From: Flavobacterium sp. UBA7665
GTDB lineage: Bacteria; Bacteroidota; Bacteroidia; Flavobacteriales; Flavobacteriaceae
DNA: 64,000 nucleotides
NCBI GenBank assembly: GCA_002483285.1
Contig: DLHP01000008.1
Location: 42,759 to 106,758 of the forward strand
Direction of reading: 5' to 3'
Both the position numbers and the translations under genes were made by a program. This document shows positions 9,138-17,082 of the stretch, piece by piece. Position 1 is the stretch's first letter, and the number at the start of each line of letters is the position of its first letter. Under the pieces are notes generated by a model. That model made no database searches and was not told the origin of the DNA. It saw only the letters and a program-made list of their open reading frames with translations.

Positions 9138-10109
9138 ATGAGAGAAGTCGCCTTCATAAAACAAAATAAAGCAAAATGGCTCGAATTTGAGCTGGCCATT
9201 TTTGGTAAATCTAAAAAAAATCCTGATGAAATGGCGAGCCTCTACATTCATTTGGTCAACGACCTGTCTTATGCCCAGACTTATTACCCGAAAAGCAAGA
9301 CGGTGGTGTACCTAAACCATCTGGCTTCGCAGGTTTTCCAGAAAATTTACAAGACCAAGCGTACCGAGCGCAATCGCATCCGATATTTCTTCGAGACCGA
9401 AGTCCCGCTGCTCGTCTACCAATACAAACGATATGTGCTGTATGCGTTTATTTTGTTTTTCGCGACACTGGCCATAGGAGTGGTTTCGGCACGTTACGAC
9501 ATGGATTTTATCAGGTTGATGATGGGCGACGAATACGTAAACCTGACGCTCGATAACATCAAAGATGGAAATCCCGTCGCCATCTACAAATCAGGAAGCA
9601 ATTGGGGAAGCGCAATCAGCATCACGCTCAATAACCTTCAGGTCGGGACAATGAGTTTTATTTTAGGTGTCACCGGCGGTATCGGGACGTTTTACAAATT
9701 GGCCAATGAAGCTATACGCTTGGCGGCATTCCAATATATGTTTTTTAAGGAAGGTGTCTTTTGGGAAAGCGTGCGCGGCATCTGGATCCACGGGTCGATG
9801 GAAATATTTGCAATGATAATAGAAGCTGCAGCGGGTTTTGTACTCGGTGCTTCTATCCTATTCCCAAATACGTACTCGCGTATCAATTCGTTTAAGATTG
9901 GCTTTAAAGACGGGCTTAAGATTTTCCTGAGCACCTTCCCGTTTACGATTTCGGCGGGTTTTCTCGAAGGTTTCATCACACGCTATTCTATAGACATGGA
10001 AAATTGGCTGAGTTGCCTGATCATTTTAGGGACTTTGTCGGCCATAGCCTATTACTACCTGGTCTATCCGTTTGTGGTACACCAAAAAATACAGGCTGCT
10101 CGTGATTAA
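9138..10109 (+). CDS. Stage II sporulation protein M (SpoIIM) domain membrane protein
   Basis: 323 residues from the ATG at 9138. The reading frame stays open upstream, but only inside the divergent RDD gene, and MREVAFIKQNKAKWLEFE is the typical family beginning. The N-terminal ~90 residues are soluble and helical. Five or so membrane helices follow (about 95-115, 155-180, 215-240, 255-280, 295-315). SpoIIM in spore formers is part of an engulfment complex with a peptidoglycan hydrolase. In non-sporulating Bacteroidota it occurs with RDD, DUF4129, MoxR and DUF58 genes, and its role there is unknown. The 3' end overlaps the next gene, which argues for co-translation. Confidence 0.88.
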   Translation: MREVAFIKQNKAKWLEFELAIFGKSKKNPDEMASLYIHLVNDLSYAQTYYPKSKTVVYLNHLASQVFQKIYKTKRTERNRIRYFFETEVPLLVYQYKRYVLYAFILFFATLAIGVVSARYDMDFIRLMMGDEYVNLTLDNIKDGNPVAIYKSGSNWGSAISITLNNLQVGTMSFILGVTGGIGTFYKLANEAIRLAAFQYMFFKEGVFWESVRGIWIHGSMEIFAMIIEAAAGFVLGASILFPNTYSRINSFKIGFKDGLKIFLSTFPFTISAGFLEGFITRYSIDMENWLSCLIILGTLSAIAYYYLVYPFVVHQKIQAARD

Positions 10110-10851
10110 ATGGCTGTTTTTATTGGCCTGTTTATGGTCCTTGAACGCGAGTGCGCAGGACAACCCAACTACGGTGGAAGCCGAAGTTTTGCCCGTTCCC
10201 GCTGTCGATTCCTCTCGAATTATCTTAAACACCTTCCCGAAGGACTTCAAACAAAAATACCGCGACGCCGAGTTCATCTACGAATTTAAAGCGCCCGAGA
10301 AAAACGCCTGGGACCGATTCAAAGAATGGCTCGCCGACATTTTTAGGAACTTCTTCAATTTTACCAACGACGCCGATTCGATGCATGCGGTAGAAATCGT
10401 ACTCAAAAGTATCGCGGTGCTCATTGTAGTGTTTGTGATTTACCTGATCGCCAAGGCACTCCTCAACAAGGAAGGTCGATGGATTTTTGGGAGAAGTTCT
10501 GACACGAAGATCATCCGCTACGACGATATCGCAAACAACATACACCTCCAGGATTTTAAAAAGCTCATCGCGACCGCGCAGCAATCGGGCGACAAACGAC
10601 TCGAAATCCGTTATTATTACTTGTGGCTGCTCCAAAAGATGACCGACCGGCAGATGATTGAATGGGACATTGAAAAGACCAACTCGGATTACTATCGCGA
10701 AATAAAAAGCGCGGCGGCCAAAGACCGTTTCGCGTACGTTTCGTATTTGTATGATTATGTTTGGTACGGTGAATTCGAGCTCGATGACGCCACTTACAAA
10801 AAAACACGCACTGCTTTTGAAACCGCAATCCAATCAGTAGGACATGAATAG
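10102..10851 (+). CDS. DUF4129 domain protein
   Basis: 249 residues if read from the GTG at 10102, which overlaps the SpoIIM-like stop by 8 nt and gives a compact signal peptide or anchor (KWLFLLACLWSLNASAQ). A TTG at 10072 is an alternative giving ten more residues. A single membrane helix lies at about residues 97-120. The C-terminal cytoplasmic part (IRYYYLWLLQKM, YREI, YDYVWYGEFELDD) is the DUF4129 signature. This domain is often linked to transglutaminase-like proteins and found next to MoxR/DUF58 pairs. Function unknown. It probably forms a membrane complex with its operon partners. Confidence 0.85.
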   Translation: MIKWLFLLACLWSLNASAQDNPTTVEAEVLPVPAVDSSRIILNTFPKDFKQKYRDAEFIYEFKAPEKNAWDRFKEWLADIFRNFFNFTNDADSMHAVEIVLKSIAVLIVVFVIYLIAKALLNKEGRWIFGRSSDTKIIRYDDIANNIHLQDFKKLIATAQQSGDKRLEIRYYYLWLLQKMTDRQMIEWDIEKTNSDYYREIKSAAAKDRFAYVSYLYDYVWYGEFELDDATYKKTRTAFETAIQSVGHE

Positions 10852-12040
10852 GCAGGTCAAAATATACATAGCGTTGCTGCTGCTGATTTTGATCGGCACG
10901 ATTGCTTATGACAGTACCCAACCCAAGCCGATTGACTGGACGCCCACGTATTCGGTTACCGACAAGATTCCGCTTGGGCTCTACGTCTTTGACCACGAGG
11001 CCGACCAATTGCTCAAAGGACGCAAACTAACCCGGCACAGCGTTACGCCGTATGAATACTTGGAGTCGTTGTACGATTACGATTCGCTCGTGAATGATTA
11101 CACGGTAAAAGGCTGTATTTTCAACATCAACCAGTATTCAACGATAGACAGCGAGTCGATCAAGGAAATGTGCTATTTCGTGAGCCACGGCAACTCGGCT
11201 TTCCTAAGTGCGCGTGTGCTGCCCGATGAGCTGCTCGATTCTTTACATGTAGAGATGGATGCCGATTTCAAATACTCGGACAGCATTTTCAATTGGGTTA
11301 CGAATCCCAAACTCGGCACAAACAAATACAACATCCTGGAAGGTGTGGGGAATAACTATTTCTCGAAAATAGATACGACGAACACGACCATCCTTGGCTA
11401 CCAAAGTGGCGACAGTACGCGCGTGAATTTCATCAAGGTGCGTTATAAAAATGGCATCGTCTTTTTGCATACGCAGCCCACGGCCTTTACCAACTTTCAT
11501 TTGCTCAAGAAAGACCATTATCGATACGCCGAAAAAGTACTGTCTTACGTGCCCGAAGGCAACATTTTTTGGTTCAGGAAGCAGCAGGATGGCGAGGTCA
11601 TTTCAAGCTCGCCCTTGCGTTATATTACCAGCCAACCCGCGCTAAAAGCCGCTTGGTACTTGTTTTTGCTGGGCATGTTTGTGTTTATTTTGTTCAATGC
11701 CAAACGCAAGCAACGGGTGGTGCCGATTATTGCTCCATTGGGCAATACGACAGTCGATTTCACCAAATCAATCGGGAACCTTTATTTCCAGGAAGGCGAC
11801 CACGACAACATCATCAATAAGAAAATCATTTATTTCCTTGAAAAAATCCGCAATGAATATTTGATTGATACCACAAAGCTCGACGATGAATTCGTGAAAA
11901 AACTACACCTCAAGTCAGGAAAAGAAATGCACGATATCAAACAGGCGGTTTTCCTGATTAACACGCACCGTCGGAGCCCGCACAACAGCATCGCCGAAGA
12001 CCTGATACAGATTAACAATGCGATTGAAAAATTATTGTAG
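10844..12040 (+). CDS. DUF4350 domain membrane protein
   Basis: 398 residues. The ATG overlaps the DUF4129 gene by 8 nt. A membrane helix at the N-terminus (about 4-22) is followed by an extracytoplasmic domain of ~230 residues, a second helix (about 263-283, WYLFLLGMFVFILF) and a cytoplasmic tail of ~115 residues. Proteins of this family have a GATase/DUF4350-like fold and are co-encoded with MoxR-DUF58 modules. No catalytic residues are evident to me and the role is unknown. Confidence 0.82.
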   Translation: MNRQVKIYIALLLLILIGTIAYDSTQPKPIDWTPTYSVTDKIPLGLYVFDHEADQLLKGRKLTRHSVTPYEYLESLYDYDSLVNDYTVKGCIFNINQYSTIDSESIKEMCYFVSHGNSAFLSARVLPDELLDSLHVEMDADFKYSDSIFNWVTNPKLGTNKYNILEGVGNNYFSKIDTTNTTILGYQSGDSTRVNFIKVRYKNGIVFLHTQPTAFTNFHLLKKDHYRYAEKVLSYVPEGNIFWFRKQQDGEVISSSPLRYITSQPALKAAWYLFLLGMFVFILFNAKRKQRVVPIIAPLGNTTVDFTKSIGNLYFQEGDHDNIINKKIIYFLEKIRNEYLIDTTKLDDEFVKKLHLKSGKEMHDIKQAVFLINTHRRSPHNSIAEDLIQINNAIEKLL

Positions 12041-12072
12041 CTTGCAAGCTTATAGCTTAAGGCTTACAGCTA
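12039..12072 (+). repeat. Heptamer array, GCTTNNN type
   Basis: Starting in the DUF4350 stop codon, four or five consecutive units beginning GCTT (GCTTATA, GCTTAAG, GCTTACA, GCTAAAA) follow at 7-bp steps. A related array with the same unit lies at 56611-56643 on the other strand. Confidence 0.6.
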
Positions 12073-12104
12073 AAAACCATGAAGTAAAATTTAAGAACTA
12101 AAAT

Positions 12105-13139
12105 ATGGAAGAGAACCAACAACCCGAAAATATACCGAACATCCAAAATGAGCCCGCATCAAACGACAACGTCAATTTTGAATCCCGTATAGACCTTGCG
12201 CCATTGCTCGCGCACATCAACGGCATCCGAAAGCAAATAGAAACCGTGATCGTGGGCCAGCACAAAATGGTAGACCAGATGCTCGTGGCGATATTGGCCA
12301 ACGGCCACGTATTGCTAGAAGGTGTTCCCGGCGTGGCCAAAACCATCACCGCCAAACTCCTTGCGCGTACGCTAGACATTGGTTTTAGCCGGATTCAGTT
12401 CACACCCGATTTGATGCCGTCGGACATCCTGGGCACGTCGGTTTTTGACCTTAAAAAATCGGAATTCGAGTTCCGCAAAGGACCCATTTTCTCAAACCTG
12501 ATCCTGATCGATGAAATCAACCGCGCTCCCGCCAAAACACAAGCCGCGCTGTTTGAAGTCATGGAAGAACGCCAAATTACGATAGATGGTTCGGCTTACA
12601 TCATGGATACACCGTTCTTGGTCATCGCCACGCAAAACCCAATTGAACAAGAAGGAACCTATCGTTTGCCAGAAGCGCAACTTGACCGTTTCTTGTTTAA
12701 GATTTCTATCGATTTCCCAAAACTCGCCGAAGAAATCACGATCATCCAACGCGAACATTCGCTACAGGACCACGGCAAGCTCGAAAACATCCAAGCGGTT
12801 TTATCTGCTAACGAAATCCGCAGTTACCAATCGCTGGTCAAACAAATCATTATCGAACCACAACTGGTAGAATACATCGCCAAAATCGTGGTCAATACGC
12901 GTGAAAACGGCTTTTTGTATTTGGGTGCGTCACCGCGCGCCTCGATCGCGATACTCAATGCGGCCAAAGGTTTTGCAGCCATCCACGGACGGGATTTCGT
13001 GACGCCCGAAGACATCAAGGAAGCGGCCATCCCGGTTTTACAGCACCGCGTTATCGTAGCGCCCGAACGTGAAATGGAAGGCATCAGCAGCAGTGAAATT
13101 ATTCGTCAAATCCTCGAAATGGTAGAAATACCAAGGTAA
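12105..13139 (+). CDS. MoxR family AAA+ ATPase
   Basis: 344 residues. Walker A GVPGVAKT at 73-80, Walker B LILIDEINRAP at about 132-142, sensor 1 IATQNP near 173-178 and the arginine-finger region DRFLF. MoxR ATPases act as chaperones, commonly for a neighbouring von Willebrand factor or DUF58 protein, and help assemble metal centres or membrane complexes. Here the partner is surely the DUF58 gene 31 bp downstream. The membrane proteins upstream (DUF4129, DUF4350, SpoIIM-like, RDD) are likely part of the same system. The ATG is 64 bp after the preceding gene. Confidence 0.95.
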   Translation: MEENQQPENIPNIQNEPASNDNVNFESRIDLAPLLAHINGIRKQIETVIVGQHKMVDQMLVAILANGHVLLEGVPGVAKTITAKLLARTLDIGFSRIQFTPDLMPSDILGTSVFDLKKSEFEFRKGPIFSNLILIDEINRAPAKTQAALFEVMEERQITIDGSAYIMDTPFLVIATQNPIEQEGTYRLPEAQLDRFLFKISIDFPKLAEEITIIQREHSLQDHGKLENIQAVLSANEIRSYQSLVKQIIIEPQLVEYIAKIVVNTRENGFLYLGASPRASIAILNAAKGFAAIHGRDFVTPEDIKEAAIPVLQHRVIVAPEREMEGISSSEIIRQILEMVEIPR

Positions 13140-13146
13140 TCCATCA

Positions 13147-13165
13147 ACTCAGGCACTCAGGCACT
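13147..13165 (+). repeat. Octamer repeat, ACTCAGGC type
   Basis: Two complete copies of ACTCAGGC and the beginning of a third lie in the 31-bp gap before the DUF58 start codon. They belong to the same sequence family as the arrays near 20009 and 63751. Confidence 0.5.
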
Positions 13166-13170
13166 TTTTC

Positions 13171-14502
13171 ATGAAGCTCATCAAACAACTCTACATTAAC
13201 AACTTCTTCTTCTATATGCTACTGGGCATCATAGCGTTGTTCGTGTGCGCGTTTTTGTTTCCGGTACTTTACAATGCGGTCTGGTACCTGTTTTATATGC
13301 TGCTTACCTTGCTGGTGTTGGATATCCTGATCCTATTTCTTGCCAACAACGGCATTGCAGCTTCGCGGCACACGCCAGAGAAGTTGTCGAACGGCGACCA
13401 AAATCCCATTGAGGTGCAGCTTAAAAACTACTACACCTTCCCTATTTCGGTGAAAATCATTGATGAAATCCCGTTTCAGTTTCAGGTTAGGAATTTTGAG
13501 ATCCGTAGGAAAATCGCGGCTTCATCGCAAGAAAGCGTTCAATACGAACTGCGCCCGACCGCACGCGGCGAATATGAATTTGGCAACTTAAATGTCTACG
13601 TTTCCTCGCCTTTACGACTGGTTGCGCGCCGTTTTAAATTCGACAACCACCAAATGGTGCCTACGTATCCGTCGTACATCCAGTTGCGCAAATACGATTT
13701 GATTGCGTTCTCGAACAACCTGTTCCAGTACGGCCTAAAGAAAATCAGGCGTATCGGGCATACGATGGAGTTTGAACAGATTAAGGAATACGTGCAAGGC
13801 GATGATTTGCGTACCCTGAACTGGAACGCCACAGCCAAGAAGAATGCACTTATGGTCAACCAATTCCAGGACGAAAAATCGCAGTCGGTGTATATGGTGA
13901 TAGACAAAGGCCGCGTGATGAAAATGCCATTCAATGGCTTGAGTTTGTTGGATTATGCGATCAATACGACGCTGGTTTTATCAAATGTGATCCTCAAAAA
14001 ACAAGACAAGGCAGGCATATTTGCATTCTCTAAAAAGGTAGAGAACCGTGTCGTAGCCGAGAAACGGTCGTCGCAGATGCAGAAAATACTCGAGACTTTG
14101 TACAACATCAAAACCGACTTTTTTGAGAGCGATTTTAGTCGTTTGTATGCCGATATCAGGAAGAACGTCAACCAACGCAGCCTCATTGTACTCTACACCA
14201 ATTTCGAGACGCTTGACGGTCTGCACCGGCAGTTGCCTTACCTCAAAGGCATCGCCAAAAGCCACTTATTGGTGGTGGTTTTCTTTAATAATACCGAACT
14301 CGACGCGCTCATCCAGAAAAAAACAGAGACAATTCAGGACGTGTACGATAAGGTCATCGCCGAAAAATTTGCGTTCGAAAAGCGCCTCATTGTTAGCGAG
14401 CTTAAAAAATACGGCATTTACTCGGTACTTACCCAGCCAGAAAGTCTTACACTAGACAGCATCAACAAATACCTGGAAATCAAGGCACGCGGCATTTTGT
14501 AG
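13171..14502 (+). CDS. DUF58 domain protein
   Basis: 443 residues. Two membrane helices at the N-terminus (about 12-32 and 38-58) are followed by a beta-rich segment and the DUF58 signature GDDLRTLNWNATAKK at about 210-224. A vWA-like region follows (VYMVIDKGR, then LDYAINTTLVLS), although the metal-site serine pattern DxSxS is degenerate (DKGR). DUF58 proteins are the standard partners of MoxR ATPases. The gene closes the six-gene module that starts with RDD. Its function in Bacteroidota is not established. Confidence 0.92.
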   Translation: MKLIKQLYINNFFFYMLLGIIALFVCAFLFPVLYNAVWYLFYMLLTLLVLDILILFLANNGIAASRHTPEKLSNGDQNPIEVQLKNYYTFPISVKIIDEIPFQFQVRNFEIRRKIAASSQESVQYELRPTARGEYEFGNLNVYVSSPLRLVARRFKFDNHQMVPTYPSYIQLRKYDLIAFSNNLFQYGLKKIRRIGHTMEFEQIKEYVQGDDLRTLNWNATAKKNALMVNQFQDEKSQSVYMVIDKGRVMKMPFNGLSLLDYAINTTLVLSNVILKKQDKAGIFAFSKKVENRVVAEKRSSQMQKILETLYNIKTDFFESDFSRLYADIRKNVNQRSLIVLYTNFETLDGLHRQLPYLKGIAKSHLLVVVFFNNTELDALIQKKTETIQDVYDKVIAEKFAFEKRLIVSELKKYGIYSVLTQPESLTLDSINKYLEIKARGIL

Positions 14503-14559
14503 TTTGATATGTCAAAAAACGCAGTAACTTAGCCTCTCAGAACCTTAGTATTTTTTCGC

Positions 14560-15348
14560 TTGAAAATTATTTCATCAGTCCAGAATCCGCTTGTAAAATC
14601 TTTGGTGCAATTGCAAGAAAAAGCAAAGGCACGCAAACAGACCGGTACGTTCCTGATCGAAGGAAAGCGCGAGATTGAATTGGCCATCAAGGGAAATTAC
14701 GAGATCGAGACCATCCTATTTTTACCCGAATTGGTTTCGGAAGCCGAATTTTCTAGGCTTTCACAAGGCATCCAGCGGATTGAAATCACCAAAGAAGTCT
14801 ACCAAAAACTCGCCTACCGCGACACCACCGAAGGGATTTTAGCTGTAGCAAAAACCAAATCCTTACGGCTCGAAGATTTACAATTGACTGAAAACCCTTT
14901 GATCCTGATTGCCGAAGCACCCGAAAAGCCCGGAAACATTGGTGCTCTTTTGCGTACTGCCGATGCAGCCCACCTTGACGCGGTAATCATCGCCAACCCC
15001 AAAAGCGACTTGTACAACCCCAATATCGTGCGCTCGAGCGTGGGTGGCTTGTTCACCAACCAAATAGCCACAGGAAGTACCGACGAAATTATTGGCTTCC
15101 TCCAACAGCGCAACATCAATTTTTACTGCGCCACTTTACAAAATTCGACCCCCTATCATACCCAAAATTATACGAATCCTACTGCCCTAGTCGTGGGTAC
15201 CGAAGCCACCGGACTTACTGCTGCGTGGCGCGATGCGGCTACCCAAAACATCATTATTCCGATGCAAGGCGAAATTGACTCGATGAATGTTTCTGTTGCT
15301 GCGGCTATTTTAATATTTGAAGCCAAACGGCAGCGTGATTTTAAATAA
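14560..15348 (+). CDS. TrmH/SpoU family RNA 2'-O-methyltransferase
   Basis: 262 residues from a TTG start (the first plausible codon before KIISSVQNPLVKSL). An N-terminal substrate-binding domain (about 1-95, with the L30e-like FLIEGKREIELA segment) is followed by the SPOUT fold with its three motifs: EKPGNIGALLRTADA (about 121-135), VVGTEATGL (about 210-218) and IPMQGEIDSMNVSVAAA (about 233-249). The enzyme transfers a methyl group from AdoMet to a ribose 2'-OH, most likely in 23S rRNA as in RlmB. A tRNA target cannot be excluded. Confidence 0.93.
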   Translation: MKIISSVQNPLVKSLVQLQEKAKARKQTGTFLIEGKREIELAIKGNYEIETILFLPELVSEAEFSRLSQGIQRIEITKEVYQKLAYRDTTEGILAVAKTKSLRLEDLQLTENPLILIAEAPEKPGNIGALLRTADAAHLDAVIIANPKSDLYNPNIVRSSVGGLFTNQIATGSTDEIIGFLQQRNINFYCATLQNSTPYHTQNYTNPTALVVGTEATGLTAAWRDAATQNIIIPMQGEIDSMNVSVAAAILIFEAKRQRDFK

Positions 15349-15357
15349 TTTTTGGAT

Positions 15358-16905
15358 ATGAAAAAGTATGTAGTGTTTTTGATGCTGGCTCTAGTGGGCC
15401 AGGTTAATGCGCAACTCAGCGCTGAAAAAATTGATGAAGTAGTAGCGCGTACGCTCAAAACGTTTGACGTTCCGGGCATTGCGGTTGCCATTGTCAAGGA
15501 CGGCAAAGTCATACACGCCAAAGGCTATGGCGTAAGGTCTATCATAACCAGGCAGCCGGTCGACGAAAACACTTTATTTGGGATTGCCTCCAACAGCAAA
15601 GCCTTTACAACGGCGGCTTTGGCGATACTCGTCGATGAAGGTAAAATCAAATGGGATGATCCCGTCAAAAAGTACATTCCCGAATTTAAAATGTACAACG
15701 ACTATGTGACGAGTGAGTTCACGATACGGGATTTGCTCACACACCGCAGCGGGCTTGGGCTTGGCGCGGGCGATTTGATGATTTGGCCCGACGGGAATAA
15801 TTTTACCACAGCAGACATCATCCATAACCTGCAGTACCTCAAACCGGTTTCGGCTTTTAGGGCGAAATACGATTACGACAATTTGTTGTACATCGTGGCC
15901 GGTGAAGTCCTGCATCGCGCAAGCGGTAAAACCTGGCAGGAATTTGTAGAAGGTCGCATCCTAAAACCGTTGGAGATGAACCATACGGCAGCCAGTTTCA
16001 CGAGGCTCAAAGACACCAGCAATGTGATTGTCCCGCATGTGCCCACCGATGGCAAACTCAAGGTGATTGCCCGCTATAAAAGCACGCACCTGGATCCAGC
16101 CGGCGGAATTTATACCTGTGTGAACGATTTGAGCAAATGGGTCATCGCGCAACTGCAGTCTGGAAAATACGGACCCAACCTGCAAAACCGACTGTTCTCT
16201 GAACAGCAGCACACTGAAATGTGGACACCGCAAACCATCGAGAACAACCCACCCAACCCACCGTACAACACGCATTTTAAATGTTATGGATTGGGTTGGC
16301 AACTCACCGATGTAAAAGGCACTTTACAAGTTGGGCATACCGGTGGTTTGGATGGCATCGTGACCCAAGTGACGATGTTGCCTGAATTGAATCTGGGCAT
16401 CATTGTACTCACCAACCAGCAATCGGGTGCGGCGTTTACCGCCATTACCAATACGATTAAGGACAGTTACCTGGGCATACAGTCTGAGGACTATGTGGCC
16501 AAATACAGCAGCCAGCGCAAGGAAAAGGAAGACCACGCCGACAAGATATCCGACGAGGTATGGCAAACCGTCGCCAAAAACCAAAAAGACAAAATCGCAG
16601 TGGATTTTAAAAAATACGCCGGAACCTACAAAGACAACTGGTTTGGCGAGGTGGTCCTTACAGAAAAGAAAGGAAAATTGTACTTTGAATCCAAGCGTTC
16701 GCCGCAATTGGCCGGTAAGGTTTTCTTTTACAAAGACAACACTTTCGCAGTGAAATGGAACAACCGCAGTTTCCTCGCCGATGCGTTCCTGAAATTTTCT
16801 GACGACCGCACCAACCTCAAGATGAACCCGATCTCACCGCTGACGGATTTTAGTTACGACTTTCAGGATTTAGATTTTACTTTGGTGAAACCGATGCCGA
16901 ATTAG
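15358..16905 (+). CDS. Secreted class C beta-lactamase-like serine hydrolase with DUF3471 tail
   Basis: 515 residues from the ATG at 15358. A TTG two codons earlier is less likely. Signal peptide 1-19 (ending GQVNA). The penicillin-binding/beta-lactamase fold has the catalytic SxxK as SNSK (Ser78, Lys81), the second motif YDN (173-175), and the third motif as HTGG (from about 327). The last ~100 residues are a lipocalin-like DUF3471 domain. Members act as periplasmic peptidases, esterases or D-amino-acid hydrolases. True beta-lactamase activity is uncertain. It lies 9 bp after the methyltransferase gene. A hairpin element of a dispersed family follows its stop. Confidence 0.9.
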   Translation: MKKYVVFLMLALVGQVNAQLSAEKIDEVVARTLKTFDVPGIAVAIVKDGKVIHAKGYGVRSIITRQPVDENTLFGIASNSKAFTTAALAILVDEGKIKWDDPVKKYIPEFKMYNDYVTSEFTIRDLLTHRSGLGLGAGDLMIWPDGNNFTTADIIHNLQYLKPVSAFRAKYDYDNLLYIVAGEVLHRASGKTWQEFVEGRILKPLEMNHTAASFTRLKDTSNVIVPHVPTDGKLKVIARYKSTHLDPAGGIYTCVNDLSKWVIAQLQSGKYGPNLQNRLFSEQQHTEMWTPQTIENNPPNPPYNTHFKCYGLGWQLTDVKGTLQVGHTGGLDGIVTQVTMLPELNLGIIVLTNQQSGAAFTAITNTIKDSYLGIQSEDYVAKYSSQRKEKEDHADKISDEVWQTVAKNQKDKIAVDFKKYAGTYKDNWFGEVVLTEKKGKLYFESKRSPQLAGKVFFYKDNTFAVKWNNRSFLADAFLKFSDDRTNLKMNPISPLTDFSYDFQDLDFTLVKPMPN

Positions 16906-16917
16906 AGAATAACGCCC

Positions 16918-17010
16918 GCGTTAGGGATGGCAGAGGAAATCCTTTTTTAAATTGACCGACAGGAAGATTTAAAAAAGATTGTAAAGTACAGCCCGACCCG
17001 CAGGGAACGC
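16918..17010 (+). repeat. Dispersed nested-hairpin element, copy A
   Basis: Begins GCGTTAGGGATGGCAG and ends GGGAACGC, 12 bp after a stop codon. Outer arms GCGTT/AACGC and an internal 11-bp stem (16942-16952 with 16967-16977) pair. Four related copies occur in this window (19871, 20628, 27530, 58111). The internal stem has T- and A-runs and might also terminate transcription. Confidence 0.7.
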
Positions 17011-17026
17011 CCAAAAAAATAACCGC

Positions 17027-17057
17027 TTGCACATCTCAAATCTTATCTTTACTTTTA
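17027..17057 (+). promoter_or_regulatory. Putative promoter of the Rel gene
   Basis: TTG at 17027-17029 and TACTTTTA at 17050-17057 are 20 nt apart, close to the Bacteroidota consensus TTG-N19-20-TAnnTTTG. The ATG lies 25 nt further downstream. Confidence 0.4.
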
Positions 17058-17082
17058 AGAATAAGAATTGAACTACAAAGCC

